A stretch of 64,000 nucleotides of DNA from Bacillus sp. B15-48 (GCF_016879755.1 NZ_WOFU01000005.1:124001-188000), one strand, 5' to 3'. Shown: positions 40,347 to 53,374, counted from the stretch's first letter. Notes: generated by a model not told the origin, from the sequence alone. Numbers and translations: made by a program.

Positions 40347-41606
40347 TTATAGAAAGAATCGTTGAATATCATTCCATGTGACAACAAGCATTAAGAGCAT
40401 TAACAAGGCGAAGCCAATAAAATGAACTAACCCTTCTTTATTCCGGTCTACAGGTTTGCCGCGAACAGCCTCTAACGCAAAGAACATCAATCTTCCTCCG
40501 TCGAGGGCTGGTATTGGCAGGAGATTCATAATCCCTAAATTAATGCTTAAGACAGCCGCCCATCTCATTAAATACCAAAACCCAGATTCGGCAACAATGC
40601 TCGTTGATTCATAAATTCCAACAGGACCAGCTAATGCATCAATTGTAAACTGCCCAGTAATTAGCTTGCCAACAGCGGCAATGATTTCTTTTGTCCACAT
40701 ATACGTTTCTTTAAATCCATAAACAAATGCTTTTAATGGTGATTTTTCGACTGGACTATATACACCAATTAGACCAATTTTTCTTCCTTCAATCTCTTGA
40801 ACTTCAGGAGTAACAGGAATCTCAAGCGTATTGCCACCACGGTCAACTAAAAACTCAATATCTTTCCCTGGATTTTTTTGAATGATTTCTACTATGTCGG
40901 CCCAACTGGAAATTTCAGCGCCTTCGATCGTATAGACAACATCGCCTTCTTTCAAGCCAGCTTCTAGCGCGGCTCCATCTGGGGTTAATTGACCTAAAAT
41001 CGGTGCATTCGATGGCATCCCTTGGAATAAAGCGATAATAATGAACACGACAATCGCTAAAAGAAAATTCATCATCGGTCCAGCAAAAATTGCTAATGTC
41101 CGTTGACCAACTGTTTTGGAAGCAAACTGCCGATCGTATGGAGCAAGTTGAGTTTCAACCCCATTTTCAACCATTACAGCCTTAGGACTAATTGAGAAGT
41201 TTTTCAGGACTTCTTCATCCCCATCCACATACCCTTTAATAAATAAACGATGCTCGATATCCGCTGCTTCTACTTCAATGATTAGCGCATCCGGATACTT
41301 ATCTTTATGATTAAGAATTATTTTATTTACTTTATCATTTTCATCAAATAACAAGCCTACCCGATAGCCTGGTTTTAACTCAACCATTTCCGGATCTTCG
41401 CCAGCCATCCGGACAAATCCTCCAATTGGAAGCAAGCGAATCGTATAAACGGTTTCATCTTTTTTATATGAAAATATTTTCGGTCCAAATCCAATTGCAA
41501 ATTCCCTACATAATATACCCGCCCGCTTAGCAAAAATTAGGTGACCTAATTCATGAAAGAAAACGAGGGCGCCAAAAATAACGATAAACGCAATAACTGT
41601 ACTCAT
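40347..41606 (-). CDS. rasP: Intramembrane zinc metalloprotease RasP (RseP, site-2 type)
   Basis: This 419-residue membrane protease has the zinc motif HELGH in its first transmembrane segment (FFHELGHLIFAKRAG), a PDZ domain near 200-290 (GLKEGDVVYTIEGAEISSW), and the third-ligand motif LLPIPALDGGR in a later segment. B. subtilis RasP cleaves anti-sigma factors (RsiW) and FtsL. The ATG at 41606 is preferred over one four codons upstream by AGAGGTGG spacing. It is encoded downstream of dxr. Confidence 0.95.
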   Translation of the reverse strand: MSTVIAFIVIFGALVFFHELGHLIFAKRAGILCREFAIGFGPKIFSYKKDETVYTIRLLPIGGFVRMAGEDPEMVELKPGYRVGLLFDENDKVNKIILNHKDKYPDALIIEVEAADIEHRLFIKGYVDGDEEVLKNFSISPKAVMVENGVETQLAPYDRQFASKTVGQRTLAIFAGPMMNFLLAIVVFIIIALFQGMPSNAPILGQLTPDGAALEAGLKEGDVVYTIEGAEISSWADIVEIIQKNPGKDIEFLVDRGGNTLEIPVTPEVQEIEGRKIGLIGVYSPVEKSPLKAFVYGFKETYMWTKEIIAAVGKLITGQFTIDALAGPVGIYESTSIVAESGFWYLMRWAAVLSINLGIMNLLPIPALDGGRLMFFALEAVRGKPVDRNKEGLVHFIGFALLMLLMLVVTWNDIQRFFL

Positions 41607-41624
41607 ATGAACGACCACCTCTTT

Positions 41625-42767
41625 TTAAAGGAGAGAATAAACCATGCTCCTCGTTTTTTTATCAATATGCTGGATTGTTTCCAAATCTGGGCTATTGATG
41701 TTTTCATGCGAGTTTAGTATTCTTTCGATCACTTCTTCTATTTGCAAAAAGGAAATTCGCCCATCTAAAAAGGCTGCAACGGCAGCTTCATTGGCTGCAT
41801 TTAGCACGGTAGGCAATGTTCCACCTGCTTTCCCCGCGTCAAAGGCAAACTTCAGGCAACGGAAACGCTCATAGTCCATTTCACTAAAGTGAAGCTGCCC
41901 AATTTGAGCAAGACTGAGCCTTTTTGCCGAAGGAAGAGGTAGTCGATCCGGATATGTGAGTGCATATTGAATAGGAACTCTCATATCAGGTGTCCCCAAT
42001 TGAGCGATGACACTGCTATCATGAAACTCCACCATCGAATGGATGATGCTTTCTTTGTGAAGTAGCACCGAAATCTTCTCATAGGGAATCGAAAAGAGCC
42101 AATGGGCTTCAATCACTTCAAGTCCTTTATTCATCATCGTAGCTGAATCAATCGTAATCTTCGCTCCCATCGACCAATTCGGGTGGTTTAAGGCTTCAGA
42201 AACAGTAACATTACTCAACTCCTCTCGTTTCCGATCCCGGAAGCTTCCTCCAGATGCTGTCAGGATTAACTGTTCGATGTTCTTTAACCGTTCTCCTTGT
42301 AACGCTTGAAAAATAGCTGAATGTTCACTGTCAACCGGAAGAATATCCACTTCATTCCGCTTTGCGGCCTCCATGACAAGATGTCCAGCAGTCACAAGTG
42401 TTTCCTTATTTGCTATTGCAATTGTCTTCTTTGCCTCTATTGCCTTTAAAGTTGGCGATAATCCAACACTGCCAAGAACTGCGTTTACAACAATATCAGC
42501 CTGATTATAGACCGCAACCTCTTCGATCCCCTTAATTCCATAATTGAATATAACACCTGGAAATTCAATATTCAAAGTCTCATAATCCGCCTTTTCTTGT
42601 ACGGATACATACTCTGGTTTAAATTCAGCAATGATGGTTCGAACAAGCTGTAAATTTCGACCAGCTGACATGGCCACTAATTGAAAGTTTTCAGGATGTT
42701 CCCTAATAACATCAAGCGTCTGTGTTCCTATTGAACCAGTCGCTCCTAATAAACTTATTTTTTTCAC
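41625..42767 (-). CDS. dxr: 1-deoxy-D-xylulose 5-phosphate reductoisomerase
   Basis: This 380-residue enzyme makes MEP in the non-mevalonate isoprenoid pathway. It has an NADPH-binding [13 protein letters not shown] near residues 7-19 and conserved motifs including [12 protein letters not shown] and [11 protein letters not shown]. The GTG at 42767 is chosen over one three codons earlier because AGGAG lies eight bases upstream. It sits between cdsA and rasP, the usual Bacillus order. Confidence 0.95.
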   Translation of the reverse strand: MKKISLLGATGSIGTQTLDVIREHPENFQLVAMSAGRNLQLVRTIIAEFKPEYVSVQEKADYETLNIEFPGVIFNYGIKGIEEVAVYNQADIVVNAVLGSVGLSPTLKAIEAKKTIAIANKETLVTAGHLVMEAAKRNEVDILPVDSEHSAIFQALQGERLKNIEQLILTASGGSFRDRKREELSNVTVSEALNHPNWSMGAKITIDSATMMNKGLEVIEAHWLFSIPYEKISVLLHKESIIHSMVEFHDSSVIAQLGTPDMRVPIQYALTYPDRLPLPSAKRLSLAQIGQLHFSEMDYERFRCLKFAFDAGKAGGTLPTVLNAANEAAVAAFLDGRISFLQIEEVIERILNSHENINSPDLETIQHIDKKTRSMVYSLL

Positions 42768-42861
42768 TACCTTCACTCCTAATTCGAAAAGCGGGATTTC
42801 TAAATGATGCTAAACCTAAAACGACATAAAGATGGTTCGTCCAAATGATGTCATCCCTTTA

Positions 42862-43656
42862 TTATAATAAATGCAGTAAATGCATGAGTGGCCAAACAAA
42901 TAAAAGGCTGTCAAACCTGTCCAAAATACCTCCGTGACCTGGAAGAATTCTACCTGAATCCTTTACAGCGTAATGTCTTTTTAAAGCAGACTCGACTAAA
43001 TCACCAATTTGTCCAAAAATGGACAGAACGGCCGTTATTACTAATAAAATCATCAGGTTTGTGTTCATATCTGCAAAATAGCCAAATAAAGCAGCGACAA
43101 TTAATGCACAAATGACACCACCTACTGACCCTTCTCGTGTTTTGTTCGGGCTAATTTCCGGCCATAGCTTATTTTTACCGAAAGCACGTCCAATAAAATA
43201 AGCACCTGAATCCGTTGCCCAAATAATGAATAGCGAATACACAACATATGTCAGACCGTTCGTAGCCCCTCTCGTTTCGATAAAATAAAAGAAGCCGATG
43301 CCAACATAGAGTGTTGCCATAATCGAAAAAGCAACATCCTCAAAACTAAAACGGTTTTTGGTCAAAACTGTATAGGATAAAAACAGTAATACCGCTAAGA
43401 CGGTAAAATCAATTTTCGTATAATTCAAACCTTCAATAATCTTGAGTTGTTCATTAGGGATAAGAAAGATCCATAACAATCCTAAGGAAATCATACCAGG
43501 AACGGACCAAAGCTTAATCTCCCGCATTTTTAGAACTTCATACAATCCAACAGATGCAAGACAATAGACCATTAATACGAAAGGACCCCCGCCGATAATA
43601 ACGATTGGAAGAAAAATGGCTGCTGCGACAACTGCTGTTAGAATTCTTTGCTTCAT
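42862..43656 (-). CDS. cdsA: Phosphatidate cytidylyltransferase CdsA
   Basis: This 264-residue polytopic membrane enzyme makes CDP-diacylglycerol. The C-terminal signature runs from SVKDSGRILPGHGGILDRFDS-like residues near 220-245 (KDSGRILPGHGGILDRFDS here), and about seven hydrophobic segments precede it. The ATG at 43656 has AAGGTGAG eight bases upstream; a GTG three codons earlier is less likely. It is followed by dxr after 94 bases. Confidence 0.93.
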   Translation of the reverse strand: MKQRILTAVVAAAIFLPIVIIGGGPFVLMVYCLASVGLYEVLKMREIKLWSVPGMISLGLLWIFLIPNEQLKIIEGLNYTKIDFTVLAVLLFLSYTVLTKNRFSFEDVAFSIMATLYVGIGFFYFIETRGATNGLTYVVYSLFIIWATDSGAYFIGRAFGKNKLWPEISPNKTREGSVGGVICALIVAALFGYFADMNTNLMILLVITAVLSIFGQIGDLVESALKRHYAVKDSGRILPGHGGILDRFDSLLFVWPLMHLLHLL

Positions 43657-43671
43657 TTCATTCACTCACCT

Positions 43672-44451
43672 TTATTTAACTCCTCCATAGCGGCGCTGGC
43701 GACTTAGATAAACCTCTATTGCCTCAACAAAGTGTTCTTCACTAAAGTCTGGCCATAGTACATCTGTAAACCAAAACTCCGTATATGCTAACTGCCAAAG
43801 CATAAAGTTACTCAGACGAATTTCACCACTCGTCCTAATTAATAAATCAGGATCGGGTAAACCAGATGACATTAAATAGGAGGAGAACCGCTCTTCGGTT
43901 AGCACCTCCTTATTAATTTTTCCATTTTCAGCATCATCTAAGACACGCTTTACCGCTTCCAAAATCTCCGTTCTACTTCCATAGTTAAGCGCAAAATTGA
44001 GGACAAGACCAGAATTATCCTTTGTCTCGTTCATCGCTTTCTCAAGCGCATTCAATGTATGGGGTGGCAATTTATCTTTATTCCCCATCATCGTTATCTT
44101 CACATTTTCTTCAATCAGGTCTGGGAGATAGGTTCCTAGATATTCTTCAGGAAGCTTCATCAGAAAATCAACTTCAAGCTTCGGACGTTTCCAATTCTCA
44201 GTTGAAAAAGCATATAGTGTCAACGATTTCACACCAAGATTATTTGCAAGCCGTGTAATTTTCCTTACTACTTTCATTCCCTCATGATGCCCAGCAACTC
44301 TAGGGAGAGAACGTTTATTTGCCCACCGACCATTGCCATCCATGATGATGGCGATGTGTGTAGGCAATTCTTGGGATTTTATTTCCATCATGCGTTCTTG
44401 AAGACTGGAAGTTTTATTTTGGGACTTCCAGGGATTTAGTTTATTTAACAT
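43672..44451 (-). CDS. uppS: Undecaprenyl pyrophosphate synthase UppS
   Basis: This 259-residue cis-prenyltransferase makes the C55 lipid carrier for wall synthesis. The catalytic Asp is in IIMDGNGRWA (about 36-45), and conserved LTLYAFSTENWKRP and GLPDPDLLIRTSGE follow. It is upstream of cdsA. The ATG has GGGGAG seven bases upstream. The hydrophilic N-terminal 28 residues are somewhat longer than in some relatives. Confidence 0.95.
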   Translation of the reverse strand: MLNKLNPWKSQNKTSSLQERMMEIKSQELPTHIAIIMDGNGRWANKRSLPRVAGHHEGMKVVRKITRLANNLGVKSLTLYAFSTENWKRPKLEVDFLMKLPEEYLGTYLPDLIEENVKITMMGNKDKLPPHTLNALEKAMNETKDNSGLVLNFALNYGSRTEILEAVKRVLDDAENGKINKEVLTEERFSSYLMSSGLPDPDLLIRTSGEIRLSNFMLWQLAYTEFWFTDVLWPDFSEEHFVEAIEVYLSRQRRYGGVK

Positions 44452-44633
44452 AAGACAGCTCCCCTAAGTAGGTTAAAACTCACATATCAAATAGGAAAGA
44501 AACTTCCTTAACCAACCTATTTCCACATGTTCCTATCATACCAAAAATAAATAAAGAAATCTCTCTATAAAAAGAGTATGTATGAATCCTCAAAAACAGA
44601 ATCATCGCTTACATAACATTTTTATCTTGCTAT

Positions 44634-44658
44634 GAAAAAACCCCCTGTAAAAGAGGGT
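44634..44658 (-). terminator. Terminator after frr
   Basis: ACCCTC pairs with GGGGGT (one wobble) around a short loop followed by six Ts on the minus strand, about 36 bases after the frr stop. Confidence 0.8.
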
Positions 44659-44693
44659 CTTTTCACTTTATTTATACTAACAAAGACAAGTAA

Positions 44694-45251
44694 TTAAACT
44701 TCTAGTAACTCTTTTTCTTTATCTTTTGTAATTTGATCAATTTTGCTAATAAAATCATCTGTCAACTTTTGGACATCATCTGAGTATGCACGAAGTCCAT
44801 CCTCTGTGATTTCACTATTTTTCTCAAGCTTTTTAAGTTCTTCATTCGCATCACGACGGACATTTCGAACGGCAATTTTTGCATCCTCTGATTCTTTTTT
44901 CACTTGCTTTGCAAGTTCTTTACGACGTTCTTCTGTTAACTGAGGAATCGCTAGGCGAATAATTGTACCATCACTTGTCGGGTTAATTCCTAAATCTGAT
45001 TTCATAATGGCTTTTTCAATTTCACCAAGAATCGTTTTGTCGTACGGCTGTATCACAAGAAGTCTTGCCTCTGGAACTGAAACCCCAGCTAACTGATTAA
45101 TAGGAGTAGGTGCACCATAATAATCAACCGTTATGCGGTCTAAAAGAGAAGCATTTGCTCTGCCGGCACGAATGCTCGCTAAATCACGAGTATAAGCTTG
45201 TATTGCTTTTGTCATCTTATCCTTTGCTTTATCAATGACTTGTTTTGGCAT
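44694..45251 (-). CDS. frr: Ribosome recycling factor
   Basis: This 185-residue factor splits post-termination ribosomes with EF-G. It has the family segments [21 protein letters not shown] and [22 protein letters not shown]. It starts only two bases after the pyrH stop; the ATG follows TAGGGGG. The unit ends at a terminator. Confidence 0.97.
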   Translation of the reverse strand: MPKQVIDKAKDKMTKAIQAYTRDLASIRAGRANASLLDRITVDYYGAPTPINQLAGVSVPEARLLVIQPYDKTILGEIEKAIMKSDLGINPTSDGTIIRLAIPQLTEERRKELAKQVKKESEDAKIAVRNVRRDANEELKKLEKNSEITEDGLRAYSDDVQKLTDDFISKIDQITKDKEKELLEV

Positions 45252-45253
45252 AT

Positions 45254-46078
<825 letters not shown>

Positions 46079-46102
46079 CTATTTTTTCCATCTTTACTCA
46101 AT

Positions 46103-46987
46103 TTATTTTTTATTTACTTGGCTCATAACTTCTTCAGCGAAATTATCTTCACGTTTTTCAATGCCTTCGCCTACTTCAAAACGTACGAACTCACGAACTT
46201 TTCCGCCACTAGCTTCAACAAATTGACGAACCTTTTGGTCAGGGTTTTTAACGAATGCTTGGTCTAAAAGACAGACATCTTCGAAGTATTTGCCTAAACG
46301 ACCTTCAACCATTTTAGCAACAATGTTCTCAGGTTTTCCTTCATTTAGTGCTTGTTGTGTTAAAACTTGGCGCTCACGTTCTACTTCATCAGCCGAAACC
46401 TCATCACGTGAAACATATTTCGGGTTAAGTGCTGCTATATGCATAGAAACATCTTTTGCCACAGTTTCGTCTGTTGTTCCTTCAAGAACGGAAAGAACAC
46501 CAATGCGTCCACCCATATGTAAGTATGCACCAAATGCATCTGCATCTGTTTTTGATTTCAATTCAAAGCGGCGAAATGAAAGCTTTTCACCGATTTTAGC
46601 AATTGCAGAGTTAATATGTTCGGCAACTTCCGTTCCATTATCCATTTTTTGTTTTAAAGCTTCATCTAAATTAGCAGGTTTATGCTTTAAAAGATGTTCA
46701 GCAAGTTCCTTTACAAGTGTTTGGAAACCTTCGTTTTTTGCAACAAAGTCTGTTTCAGAGTTCACTTCAAGAAGAACTGCATCATTTCCGTTAACTACTA
46801 CTGTAGTTAAACCTTCAGCAGCAATACGGTCGCCTTTTTTCGCAGCTTTTGCGATTCCTTTTTCACGTAGAAGGTCGATCGCTTTTTCCAAGTCTCCATC
46901 TACTTCTTGAAGCGCTTTTTTACAATCCATCATCCCAGCACCAGTTTTTTCACGTAATTCTTTAACCATTTGTGCAGTAATTGCCAT
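46103..46987 (-). CDS. tsf: Elongation factor Ts
   Basis: This 294-residue nucleotide exchange factor for EF-Tu has an N-terminal UBA-type domain ([19 protein letters not shown]), and the core [13 protein letters not shown] segment that contacts EF-Tu. The ATG has AAGGAGG. It lies behind rpsB, but with a strong terminator between the two. Confidence 0.97.
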   Translation of the reverse strand: MAITAQMVKELREKTGAGMMDCKKALQEVDGDLEKAIDLLREKGIAKAAKKGDRIAAEGLTTVVVNGNDAVLLEVNSETDFVAKNEGFQTLVKELAEHLLKHKPANLDEALKQKMDNGTEVAEHINSAIAKIGEKLSFRRFELKSKTDADAFGAYLHMGGRIGVLSVLEGTTDETVAKDVSMHIAALNPKYVSRDEVSADEVERERQVLTQQALNEGKPENIVAKMVEGRLGKYFEDVCLLDQAFVKNPDQKVRQFVEASGGKVREFVRFEVGEGIEKREDNFAEEVMSQVNKK

Positions 46988-47062
46988 TACGAAAATCCTC
47001 CTTTTAATTAAGTGAGTATGTACCTATCCATTTTTCACATAATATATGAGTTTTAAACTTTA

Positions 47063-47098
47063 AAAAAAGGTGATAAAGGGCAACCCTATATCACCTTT
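47063..47098 (-). terminator. Terminator between rpsB and tsf
   Basis: Arms of 15 bases, AAAGGTGATATAGGG and CCCTTTATCACCTTT, nearly perfect, are followed by a T run on the minus strand. Confidence 0.88.
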
Positions 47099-47110
47099 CC
47101 CCATCTAACC

Positions 47111-47932
<822 letters not shown>

Positions 47933-47938
47933 TCTAAT

Positions 47939-47967
47939 AATATAGCATATGTGAAAATAACAATCAA
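47939..47967 (-). promoter_or_regulatory. Sigma-A promoter for rpsB
   Basis: On the minus strand, -35 TTGATT and -10 TATATT are separated by 17 bases, downstream of the codY terminator. Confidence 0.7.
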
Positions 47968-48013
47968 GTCTATCCTTAAAAACTTTTTAGAGAAAAAACG
48001 TAGTTTAAGGGTG

Positions 48014-48041
48014 AAAAATCCTGCTCATTATGAACAGGATT
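48014..48041 (-). terminator. Terminator after codY
   Basis: AATCCTGTTCA pairs with TGAGCAGGATT (one G-T) around three bases, followed by a T run on the minus strand, 25 bases after the codY stop. Confidence 0.9.
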
Positions 48042-48066
48042 TTAGTCAATTTTATTTTGTTTGTTA

Positions 48067-48846
48067 TTAATTCGATTTTAATTTTTCTAACTCAAACAAG
48101 AATTTGTCATTTAAAACTTTAATATAGGTCCCTTTCATACCTAGTGAACGAGATTCAATCACTCCGGCACTTTCCAATTTACGAAGGGCGTTTACAATTA
48201 CAGATCGTGTAATCCCGACACGGTCAGCAATTTTTGAAGCTACGAGCAAACCTTCTTTTCCATTTAGCTCTTCAAAAATATGCTCAATGGCTTCAAGTTC
48301 ACTGTATGAAAGCGAGCTAATTGCCATTTGGACAACGGCTTTACTGCGTGCTTCCTCTTCAATTTCTTCCGATTTTTCACGTAAGATTTCCATCCCTACA
48401 ACAGTTGCCCCATATTCTGCAAGAATTAAATCGTCATCATTAAATGGTTCGTTTACTCGTCCTAAAAGTAATGTACCAAGGCGTTCTCCGCCCCCAATAA
48501 TTGGAACGATTGTTGTTAAACCTGTCTTGAAAAACTCTTTGTTTTCTACAGGGAAAATTGTATATTCACTGTCAACATCCAAGTTTGAAGATGTCTCATA
48601 AATATTGAATAACCCTTGTGTATACTCTTCTGGGAATTGACGATCTTCTAGCATTTTTTTTATGCGGTCGTTTTCGATTTGCTGGTTCACAGCAAAACCT
48701 AGTAACTTTCCACGGCGACTAACGACAAAAATATTTGAATCAATTACTTCCGATAGAGTTTCAGACATTTCTTTAAAGTTTACCGGTTTCCCAGCTGCCT
48801 TCTGAAGCAAAGCATTAATTTTTCTTGTTTTTGATAGTAAGTCCAT
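48067..48846 (-). CDS. codY: GTP- and isoleucine-sensing repressor CodY
   Basis: This 259-residue global nutritional regulator has an N-terminal GAF domain for branched-chain amino acids (about 1-155) and a C-terminal winged helix with the recognition segment [25 protein letters not shown] (about 203-227). It represses biosynthetic and transport genes in rich conditions. The ATG has AGGAGG. It ends the xerC-hslV-hslU-codY cluster, as in other Bacilli. Confidence 0.97.
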   Translation of the reverse strand: MDLLSKTRKINALLQKAAGKPVNFKEMSETLSEVIDSNIFVVSRRGKLLGFAVNQQIENDRIKKMLEDRQFPEEYTQGLFNIYETSSNLDVDSEYTIFPVENKEFFKTGLTTIVPIIGGGERLGTLLLGRVNEPFNDDDLILAEYGATVVGMEILREKSEEIEEEARSKAVVQMAISSLSYSELEAIEHIFEELNGKEGLLVASKIADRVGITRSVIVNALRKLESAGVIESRSLGMKGTYIKVLNDKFLFELEKLKSN

Positions 48847-48965
48847 TTGTGTCTTCCTCCTATTTGCATATACAAAACTTCATTTTATTTTTTATTTATT
48901 TGTTTTCTCATCACTTGGGCGAATTCTTACATCTAATACCCTAAATAGCATTCAGCGAAACGATT

Positions 48966-50369
48966 TTACAGAATAAATCGACTCAAATCTTTATTGCGAG
49001 ATATCGCACCAAGTTTCTCTTCAACATATTGAGGGGTAATTACAATCTCTGCCATTGAAATATCCGGTGCTTCAAAACTTAAGTCCTCAAGCAATTTTTC
49101 CAAAATTGTATGCAGCCTTCTCGCCCCGATATTATCCGTATTTTGGTTTACTTCAAAAGCAACCTCTGCAACCTTACGAATAGCATCGTCAGAAAATTCA
49201 ATTTGTATACCTTCCGTCTCCAATAATGCTTTATATTGTTTAATTAAGGCATTATCAGGCTCAACAAGAATACGATAGAAATCATCCACTGTTAACTTAC
49301 CTAACTCAACCCGAATCGGAAAGCGACCTTGCAGCTCCGGAATTAAATCGGACGGTTTTGCCATATGAAAAGCTCCAGCTGCCATAAATAAAACATGATC
49401 TGTTTTGACAGGCCCATATTTTGTCACAACAGTGGACCCTTCTACAATCGGTAAAATATCTCTTTGTACACCTTCTCGGGAAACATCAGCTGATGAACCT
49501 CCTGAGCTTTTGCTTGCAATTTTATCGATTTCATCAATAAAAATAATTCCTGTCTGTTCAGCACGAACAGTCGCTTCTTGTGCGACTTCATCCATGTCAA
49601 TTAGTTTCTGCGCTTCTTCGTTTACCAAGACTTTTCTAGCCTCTTTAACAGGCAGCTTCCGTTTTTTTTGCTTTTTAGGCATTAGGTTGCTAAGCGCATC
49701 TTGCATATTCATCCCCATCTGTTCCATCCCAGAACCTTGAAGCATATCAAACATTGATGGAGTTTGTTCTTCTACTTCAACTGTGATGATTTCATTTTCT
49801 AACTCACCGAGTTCAAGCTTTTCCTGAACAACCTTTCGTTTTTCCTTCAAATTCATTTCCTCAGTCGTTGAAGCGGAATCTTGTTCAGGCTGTGCATTCC
49901 CTCCAAATAACATTTCGAGCGGGTTTTTATAATTTGCCGATTTTTTTGTTGAAGGAACTAACAATTCAACTAGACGGCGATTCGCATTTTCCTCGGCCCG
50001 TTCCTTTACGCTAACCAGCTTTTCTTCCCTTACTAGCCGAACAGAGGTTTCAACAAGGTCCCTTACCATTGACTCGACATCACGACCGACGTATCCTACC
50101 TCAGTAAATTTTGTCGCTTCTACTTTAACGAAAGGAGCCTTTACCATCTTTGCCATCCTTCTGGCAATCTCTGTTTTTCCGACACCAGTTGGACCAATCA
50201 TTAAAATATTTTTCGGGCTGATTTCATCACGAATGCTTTCATCAAGCAAACCTCTTCGATATCGGTTTCTCAAAGCGACCGCTACCGCTTTCTTTGCTTC
50301 GTTCTGTCCAATAATGAATTGATCTAATCGTTCCACGATTTGTCTTGGAGTTAGATTCGTATTTTTCAT
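48966..50369 (-). CDS. hslU: ATP-dependent protease ATPase subunit HslU (ClpY)
   Basis: This 467-residue AAA+ unfoldase feeds HslV. Walker A is GPTGVGKTE (about 60-68), Walker B is [11 protein letters not shown], and there is an I domain between about 110 and 240. The start at 50369 ([15 protein letters not shown]) is chosen because GGAGGAG precedes it; the upstream in-frame sequence overlaps the hslV 3' end. It follows hslV after 14 bases. Confidence 0.96.
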   Translation of the reverse strand: MKNTNLTPRQIVERLDQFIIGQNEAKKAVAVALRNRYRRGLLDESIRDEISPKNILMIGPTGVGKTEIARRMAKMVKAPFVKVEATKFTEVGYVGRDVESMVRDLVETSVRLVREEKLVSVKERAEENANRRLVELLVPSTKKSANYKNPLEMLFGGNAQPEQDSASTTEEMNLKEKRKVVQEKLELGELENEIITVEVEEQTPSMFDMLQGSGMEQMGMNMQDALSNLMPKKQKKRKLPVKEARKVLVNEEAQKLIDMDEVAQEATVRAEQTGIIFIDEIDKIASKSSGGSSADVSREGVQRDILPIVEGSTVVTKYGPVKTDHVLFMAAGAFHMAKPSDLIPELQGRFPIRVELGKLTVDDFYRILVEPDNALIKQYKALLETEGIQIEFSDDAIRKVAEVAFEVNQNTDNIGARRLHTILEKLLEDLSFEAPDISMAEIVITPQYVEEKLGAISRNKDLSRFIL

Positions 50370-50383
50370 ACAGCTTTCTCCTC

Positions 50384-50926
50384 CTACAATTCTTCCACAA
50401 TAATATTCGTATTTGTATACACACAAATATCAGCGGCTATTTTTAGGGCCGCCTGAGCAATTTCCTTCGCAGTTAAATGTTCGCCGGAATACTGTTTCAA
50501 CGCTCGACCTGCTGCTAGAGCGTAGTTCCCGCCTGAACCAATCGCTAAGATGCCGTCATCAGGCTCAATTACTTCCCCAGTACCAGAAACAAGCAATATA
50601 TTTTCCTCATTCATCACAATAAGCATGGCTTCTAATTGCCGAAGCATTTTGTCTCCTCGCCATTGCTTTGCAAGCTCCACCGCTGCTCTTTGAAGACTGC
50701 CGTTATATTCCTCAAGTTTGGCTTCAAACATTTCAAACAAGGTGAAAGCATCAGCAACAGAACCGGCAAATCCGGCAACTACCTTTCCATTAAATAACTT
50801 TCTTACCTTTCGCGCTGTGTGTTTCATCACAACTGCATTTCCGAAAGTGACTTGACCATCACCTGACATTGCACATTTCCCTTTATGTTGAACCGCAAAA
50901 ATGGTTGTGGCATGAAATTGAGACAT
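50384..50926 (-). CDS. hslV: ATP-dependent protease peptidase subunit HslV (ClpQ/CodW)
   Basis: This 180-residue proteasome-like peptidase starts [27 protein letters not shown]. After Met removal the N-terminal residue would be Ser2, as in the B. subtilis ClpQ, which is an N-terminal serine protease instead of the usual N-terminal Thr. The [14 protein letters not shown] segment is conserved. Precedes hslU and follows xerC, forming the usual codV-clpQ-clpY order. The ATG has GGAGGAAG upstream. Confidence 0.95.
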   Translation of the reverse strand: MSQFHATTIFAVQHKGKCAMSGDGQVTFGNAVVMKHTARKVRKLFNGKVVAGFAGSVADAFTLFEMFEAKLEEYNGSLQRAAVELAKQWRGDKMLRQLEAMLIVMNEENILLVSGTGEVIEPDDGILAIGSGGNYALAAGRALKQYSGEHLTAKEIAQAALKIAADICVYTNTNIIVEEL

Positions 50927-50946
50927 CCCTCTTCCTCCTTTTGGCC

Positions 50947-51849
50947 TTATGCCCTTGGATGAGTGGACATATAGGTCTGTCTTAAATGCTCATTCGTCAC
51001 ATGGGTATAAACTTGTGTTGACGAAAGAAACGCATGGCCTAACAATTCCTGAACCGTTCTCATATCCGCTCCATGATTTAGCATATGAGTTGCAAATGAA
51101 TGTCTGAGCTTGTGGGGATGAATTTTTCCACTGATTGCAGATTTCTCAAACAACTTGTTTAAAATTTCACGAACTCCCCTATCCGTCAATGCTCCCCCAC
51201 GGAAATTCACAAATAAGAACCCATGGTCCTCTCTGCCATTTAATAAGTCATTGCGGGAAGTATGTATATAGTTTTCCAGTTCGTCGTGAGCAAAGCTGCC
51301 AAACGGAACGTATCTCTCTTTATTCCCTTTCCCTTGAACGAGTATGGTTGAAAGATAAAAATCAACGTCCTTCAAACGAAGTTTACAACACTCACTCACA
51401 CGAATTCCTGTAGCATACAATAGCTCTAGCAATGCTTTGTTCCTTTTTCCAAGCGGAGTATTTGTTTCACAAGACTCAAAGAGAAGTTCCATTTCCTCCT
51501 CGTAAAAAAAGCCAGGAAGTCGCTTTTCAGCTTTTGGGATGGAAACGAGGGAAAAAGGATTTTCTTCCACAAGTTTTTCTCGATGTAAAAATTTATAAAA
51601 ACTCCGAAGACAGGATATCCTGCGGGCAACCGTCCTTCTCGATAGGCGTTGTTCGAATAACTTAGTCAGATAAATCCTTACGTCGGAATATTGAACTGCT
51701 TTTACGTCTAAAATCGCTTGTTCATCCATGAACATAAAAAAATCTGTTATGTCGTGTTGATAATGTTTAATCGTATATTGCGAACAATTCTTTTCAATTT
51801 GTAAATATTCGATAAATAGTTTTAAAGAAACGTTCACATCTTCCGTCAA
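50947..51849 (-). CDS. xerC: Tyrosine recombinase XerC (CodV)
   Basis: This 300-residue recombinase resolves chromosome dimers at dif with XerD. Catalytic residues are visible: Arg150 (ATGIRVSE), Lys174, His246 and Arg249 (HPHKLRH), His272 and Tyr281 (STQVYTH). The N-terminal SAM-like DNA-binding domain covers about residues 1-100. The start is TTG with GAGGTG seven bases upstream. It starts 64 bases after the trmFO stop. Confidence 0.95.
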   Translation of the reverse strand: MTEDVNVSLKLFIEYLQIEKNCSQYTIKHYQHDITDFFMFMDEQAILDVKAVQYSDVRIYLTKLFEQRLSRRTVARRISCLRSFYKFLHREKLVEENPFSLVSIPKAEKRLPGFFYEEEMELLFESCETNTPLGKRNKALLELLYATGIRVSECCKLRLKDVDFYLSTILVQGKGNKERYVPFGSFAHDELENYIHTSRNDLLNGREDHGFLFVNFRGGALTDRGVREILNKLFEKSAISGKIHPHKLRHSFATHMLNHGADMRTVQELLGHAFLSSTQVYTHVTNEHLRQTYMSTHPRA

Positions 51850-51866
51850 TTCTTCTCACCTCACAC

Positions 51867-51899
51867 AGGCTACTAAATGTTATCATATGTTAGTAGCCT
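51867..51899 (-). other. Stem-loop between trmFO and xerC
   Basis: AGGCTACTAA and TTAGTAGCCT arms of ten bases enclose a 13-base loop. No T tract follows, so it is not a typical terminator; it may affect processing or translation of the xerC TTG start. Confidence 0.5.
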
Positions 51900-51912
51900 C
51901 TTGCAACAATTT

Positions 51913-53220
51913 TTACAAATTTTTCACAAAGTTCTGAATTGTTTCCATCGCCCGCTTAGCATGCTGTTCATTTCTTTCCTGCTTATTTTTTATTTTCTTT
52001 GGCAGATCTGGAAGTAAGCCAAAATTTGCATTCATCGGCTGGAAGTTTTTAGAATTCGTTGTCGTTATATAATTAGCCATGCTTCCCATTGTTGTTTCTT
52101 TCGGAAATTCAACGGCCGATTCTCCCGTAACTAACCTTGCAGCATTGATTCCAGCAATTATCCCACTAGCAGCCGACTCCACGTATCCTTCTACTCCTGT
52201 CATTTGACCTGCAAAAAATAAATCATGACGATTATTAAACTGATAGGTCGCTTTTAGAACTTTTGGAGAGTTAATGAACGTATTGCGGTGCATTACTCCG
52301 TATCGCACTATTTCCGCATTTTCAAGCCCAGGAATTAACCGAATAACTTCTTTTTGCGGCCCCCATTTGAGATGAGTTTGAAAACCAACGATATTATATA
52401 ATGTCCCAGCGGCATCATCCTGCCTTAATTGAACAACAGCATAGGGGCGTTTCCCTGTTTTTGGATCTTCAAGCCCAACTGGCTTCATCGGTCCAAACAA
52501 CATCGTCTTTTTCCCGCGATTAGCCATTACTTCAATCGGCATACAGCCTTCGAAGAAAATTTCTTTCTCAAATTCTTTTAACGGTACGGTTTCCGCTGCA
52601 ACTAAAGCTTCGTGAAACCGATTAAACTCTTCTTCTGTCATCGGACAATTAAGATAAGCAGCTTCCCCTTTATCATAACGAGACTTCAAATAAACTTTAT
52701 CCATATCAATACTGTCTTTTTCAAGGATTGGCGCTGCAGCATCATAAAAATACAGATAGTCCTCTCCAGTTAGCATCTTTAAATCTTGCGAGAGAGCTTC
52801 ACTTGTAAGAGGTCCAGTAGCAATAATTGTTGGTCCTTCTGGTATTGCTGTTACCTCTTCATTGATTACCGTTACGTTCGGATGACTTTTCACTTGTTCA
52901 GTCACTCTCGCTGCGAAATCATGACGGTCAACCGCAAGTGCTCCACCAGCCGGTACTGAACTAGCGTCAGCTGCCCCAATGATAACCGAATCGAGCATCC
53001 TCATTTCTTCTTTTAACACACCGACAGCATTTGTTAAAGTATTTGCACGCAGCGAGTTGCTGCACACCAATTCTGCAAATTTATCCGTATGGTGAGCTGG
53101 CGTTTGCTTAACCGGTCTCATTTCATACAGTTTCACTTTTATTCCTCGTTTAGCTAACTGCCACGCAGCTTCACTACCAGCAAGTCCTGCTCCAACTATG
53201 GTAACAATTGCTTCTGTCAT
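51913..53220 (-). CDS. trmFO: tRNA (uracil-54) methyltransferase TrmFO (Gid)
   Basis: This 435-residue FAD and folate-dependent enzyme methylates U54 in tRNA. The N-terminal [10 protein letters not shown] (about 9-18) binds FAD; the conserved [16 protein letters not shown] segment and [16 protein letters not shown] are present. The ATG at 53220 has GGAGG six bases upstream; an earlier ATG has no spacing from it. The predicted length equals B. subtilis TrmFO. It lies between topA and xerC. Confidence 0.95.
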   Translation of the reverse strand: MTEAIVTIVGAGLAGSEAAWQLAKRGIKVKLYEMRPVKQTPAHHTDKFAELVCSNSLRANTLTNAVGVLKEEMRMLDSVIIGAADASSVPAGGALAVDRHDFAARVTEQVKSHPNVTVINEEVTAIPEGPTIIATGPLTSEALSQDLKMLTGEDYLYFYDAAAPILEKDSIDMDKVYLKSRYDKGEAAYLNCPMTEEEFNRFHEALVAAETVPLKEFEKEIFFEGCMPIEVMANRGKKTMLFGPMKPVGLEDPKTGKRPYAVVQLRQDDAAGTLYNIVGFQTHLKWGPQKEVIRLIPGLENAEIVRYGVMHRNTFINSPKVLKATYQFNNRHDLFFAGQMTGVEGYVESAASGIIAGINAARLVTGESAVEFPKETTMGSMANYITTTNSKNFQPMNANFGLLPDLPKKIKNKQERNEQHAKRAMETIQNFVKNL

Positions 53221-53374
53221 TTCCATCCTCCAGTTGCTTCATTGTAAGTCGATTGCTTGTTTTTACACATTTAGTTTACCCTTATGAAATTATATTTGCA
53301 TCTAATGTTACGAAATGGAACAAAAAAAAGTTTCAGATTTAACAAAAAATGATTTTATCATAACTGAACACAAA

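Noticed and set aside
46290-46910. 206-codon plus-strand frame inside tsf
   Set aside because: Antisense shadow of tsf with low-complexity Ser/Phe content.
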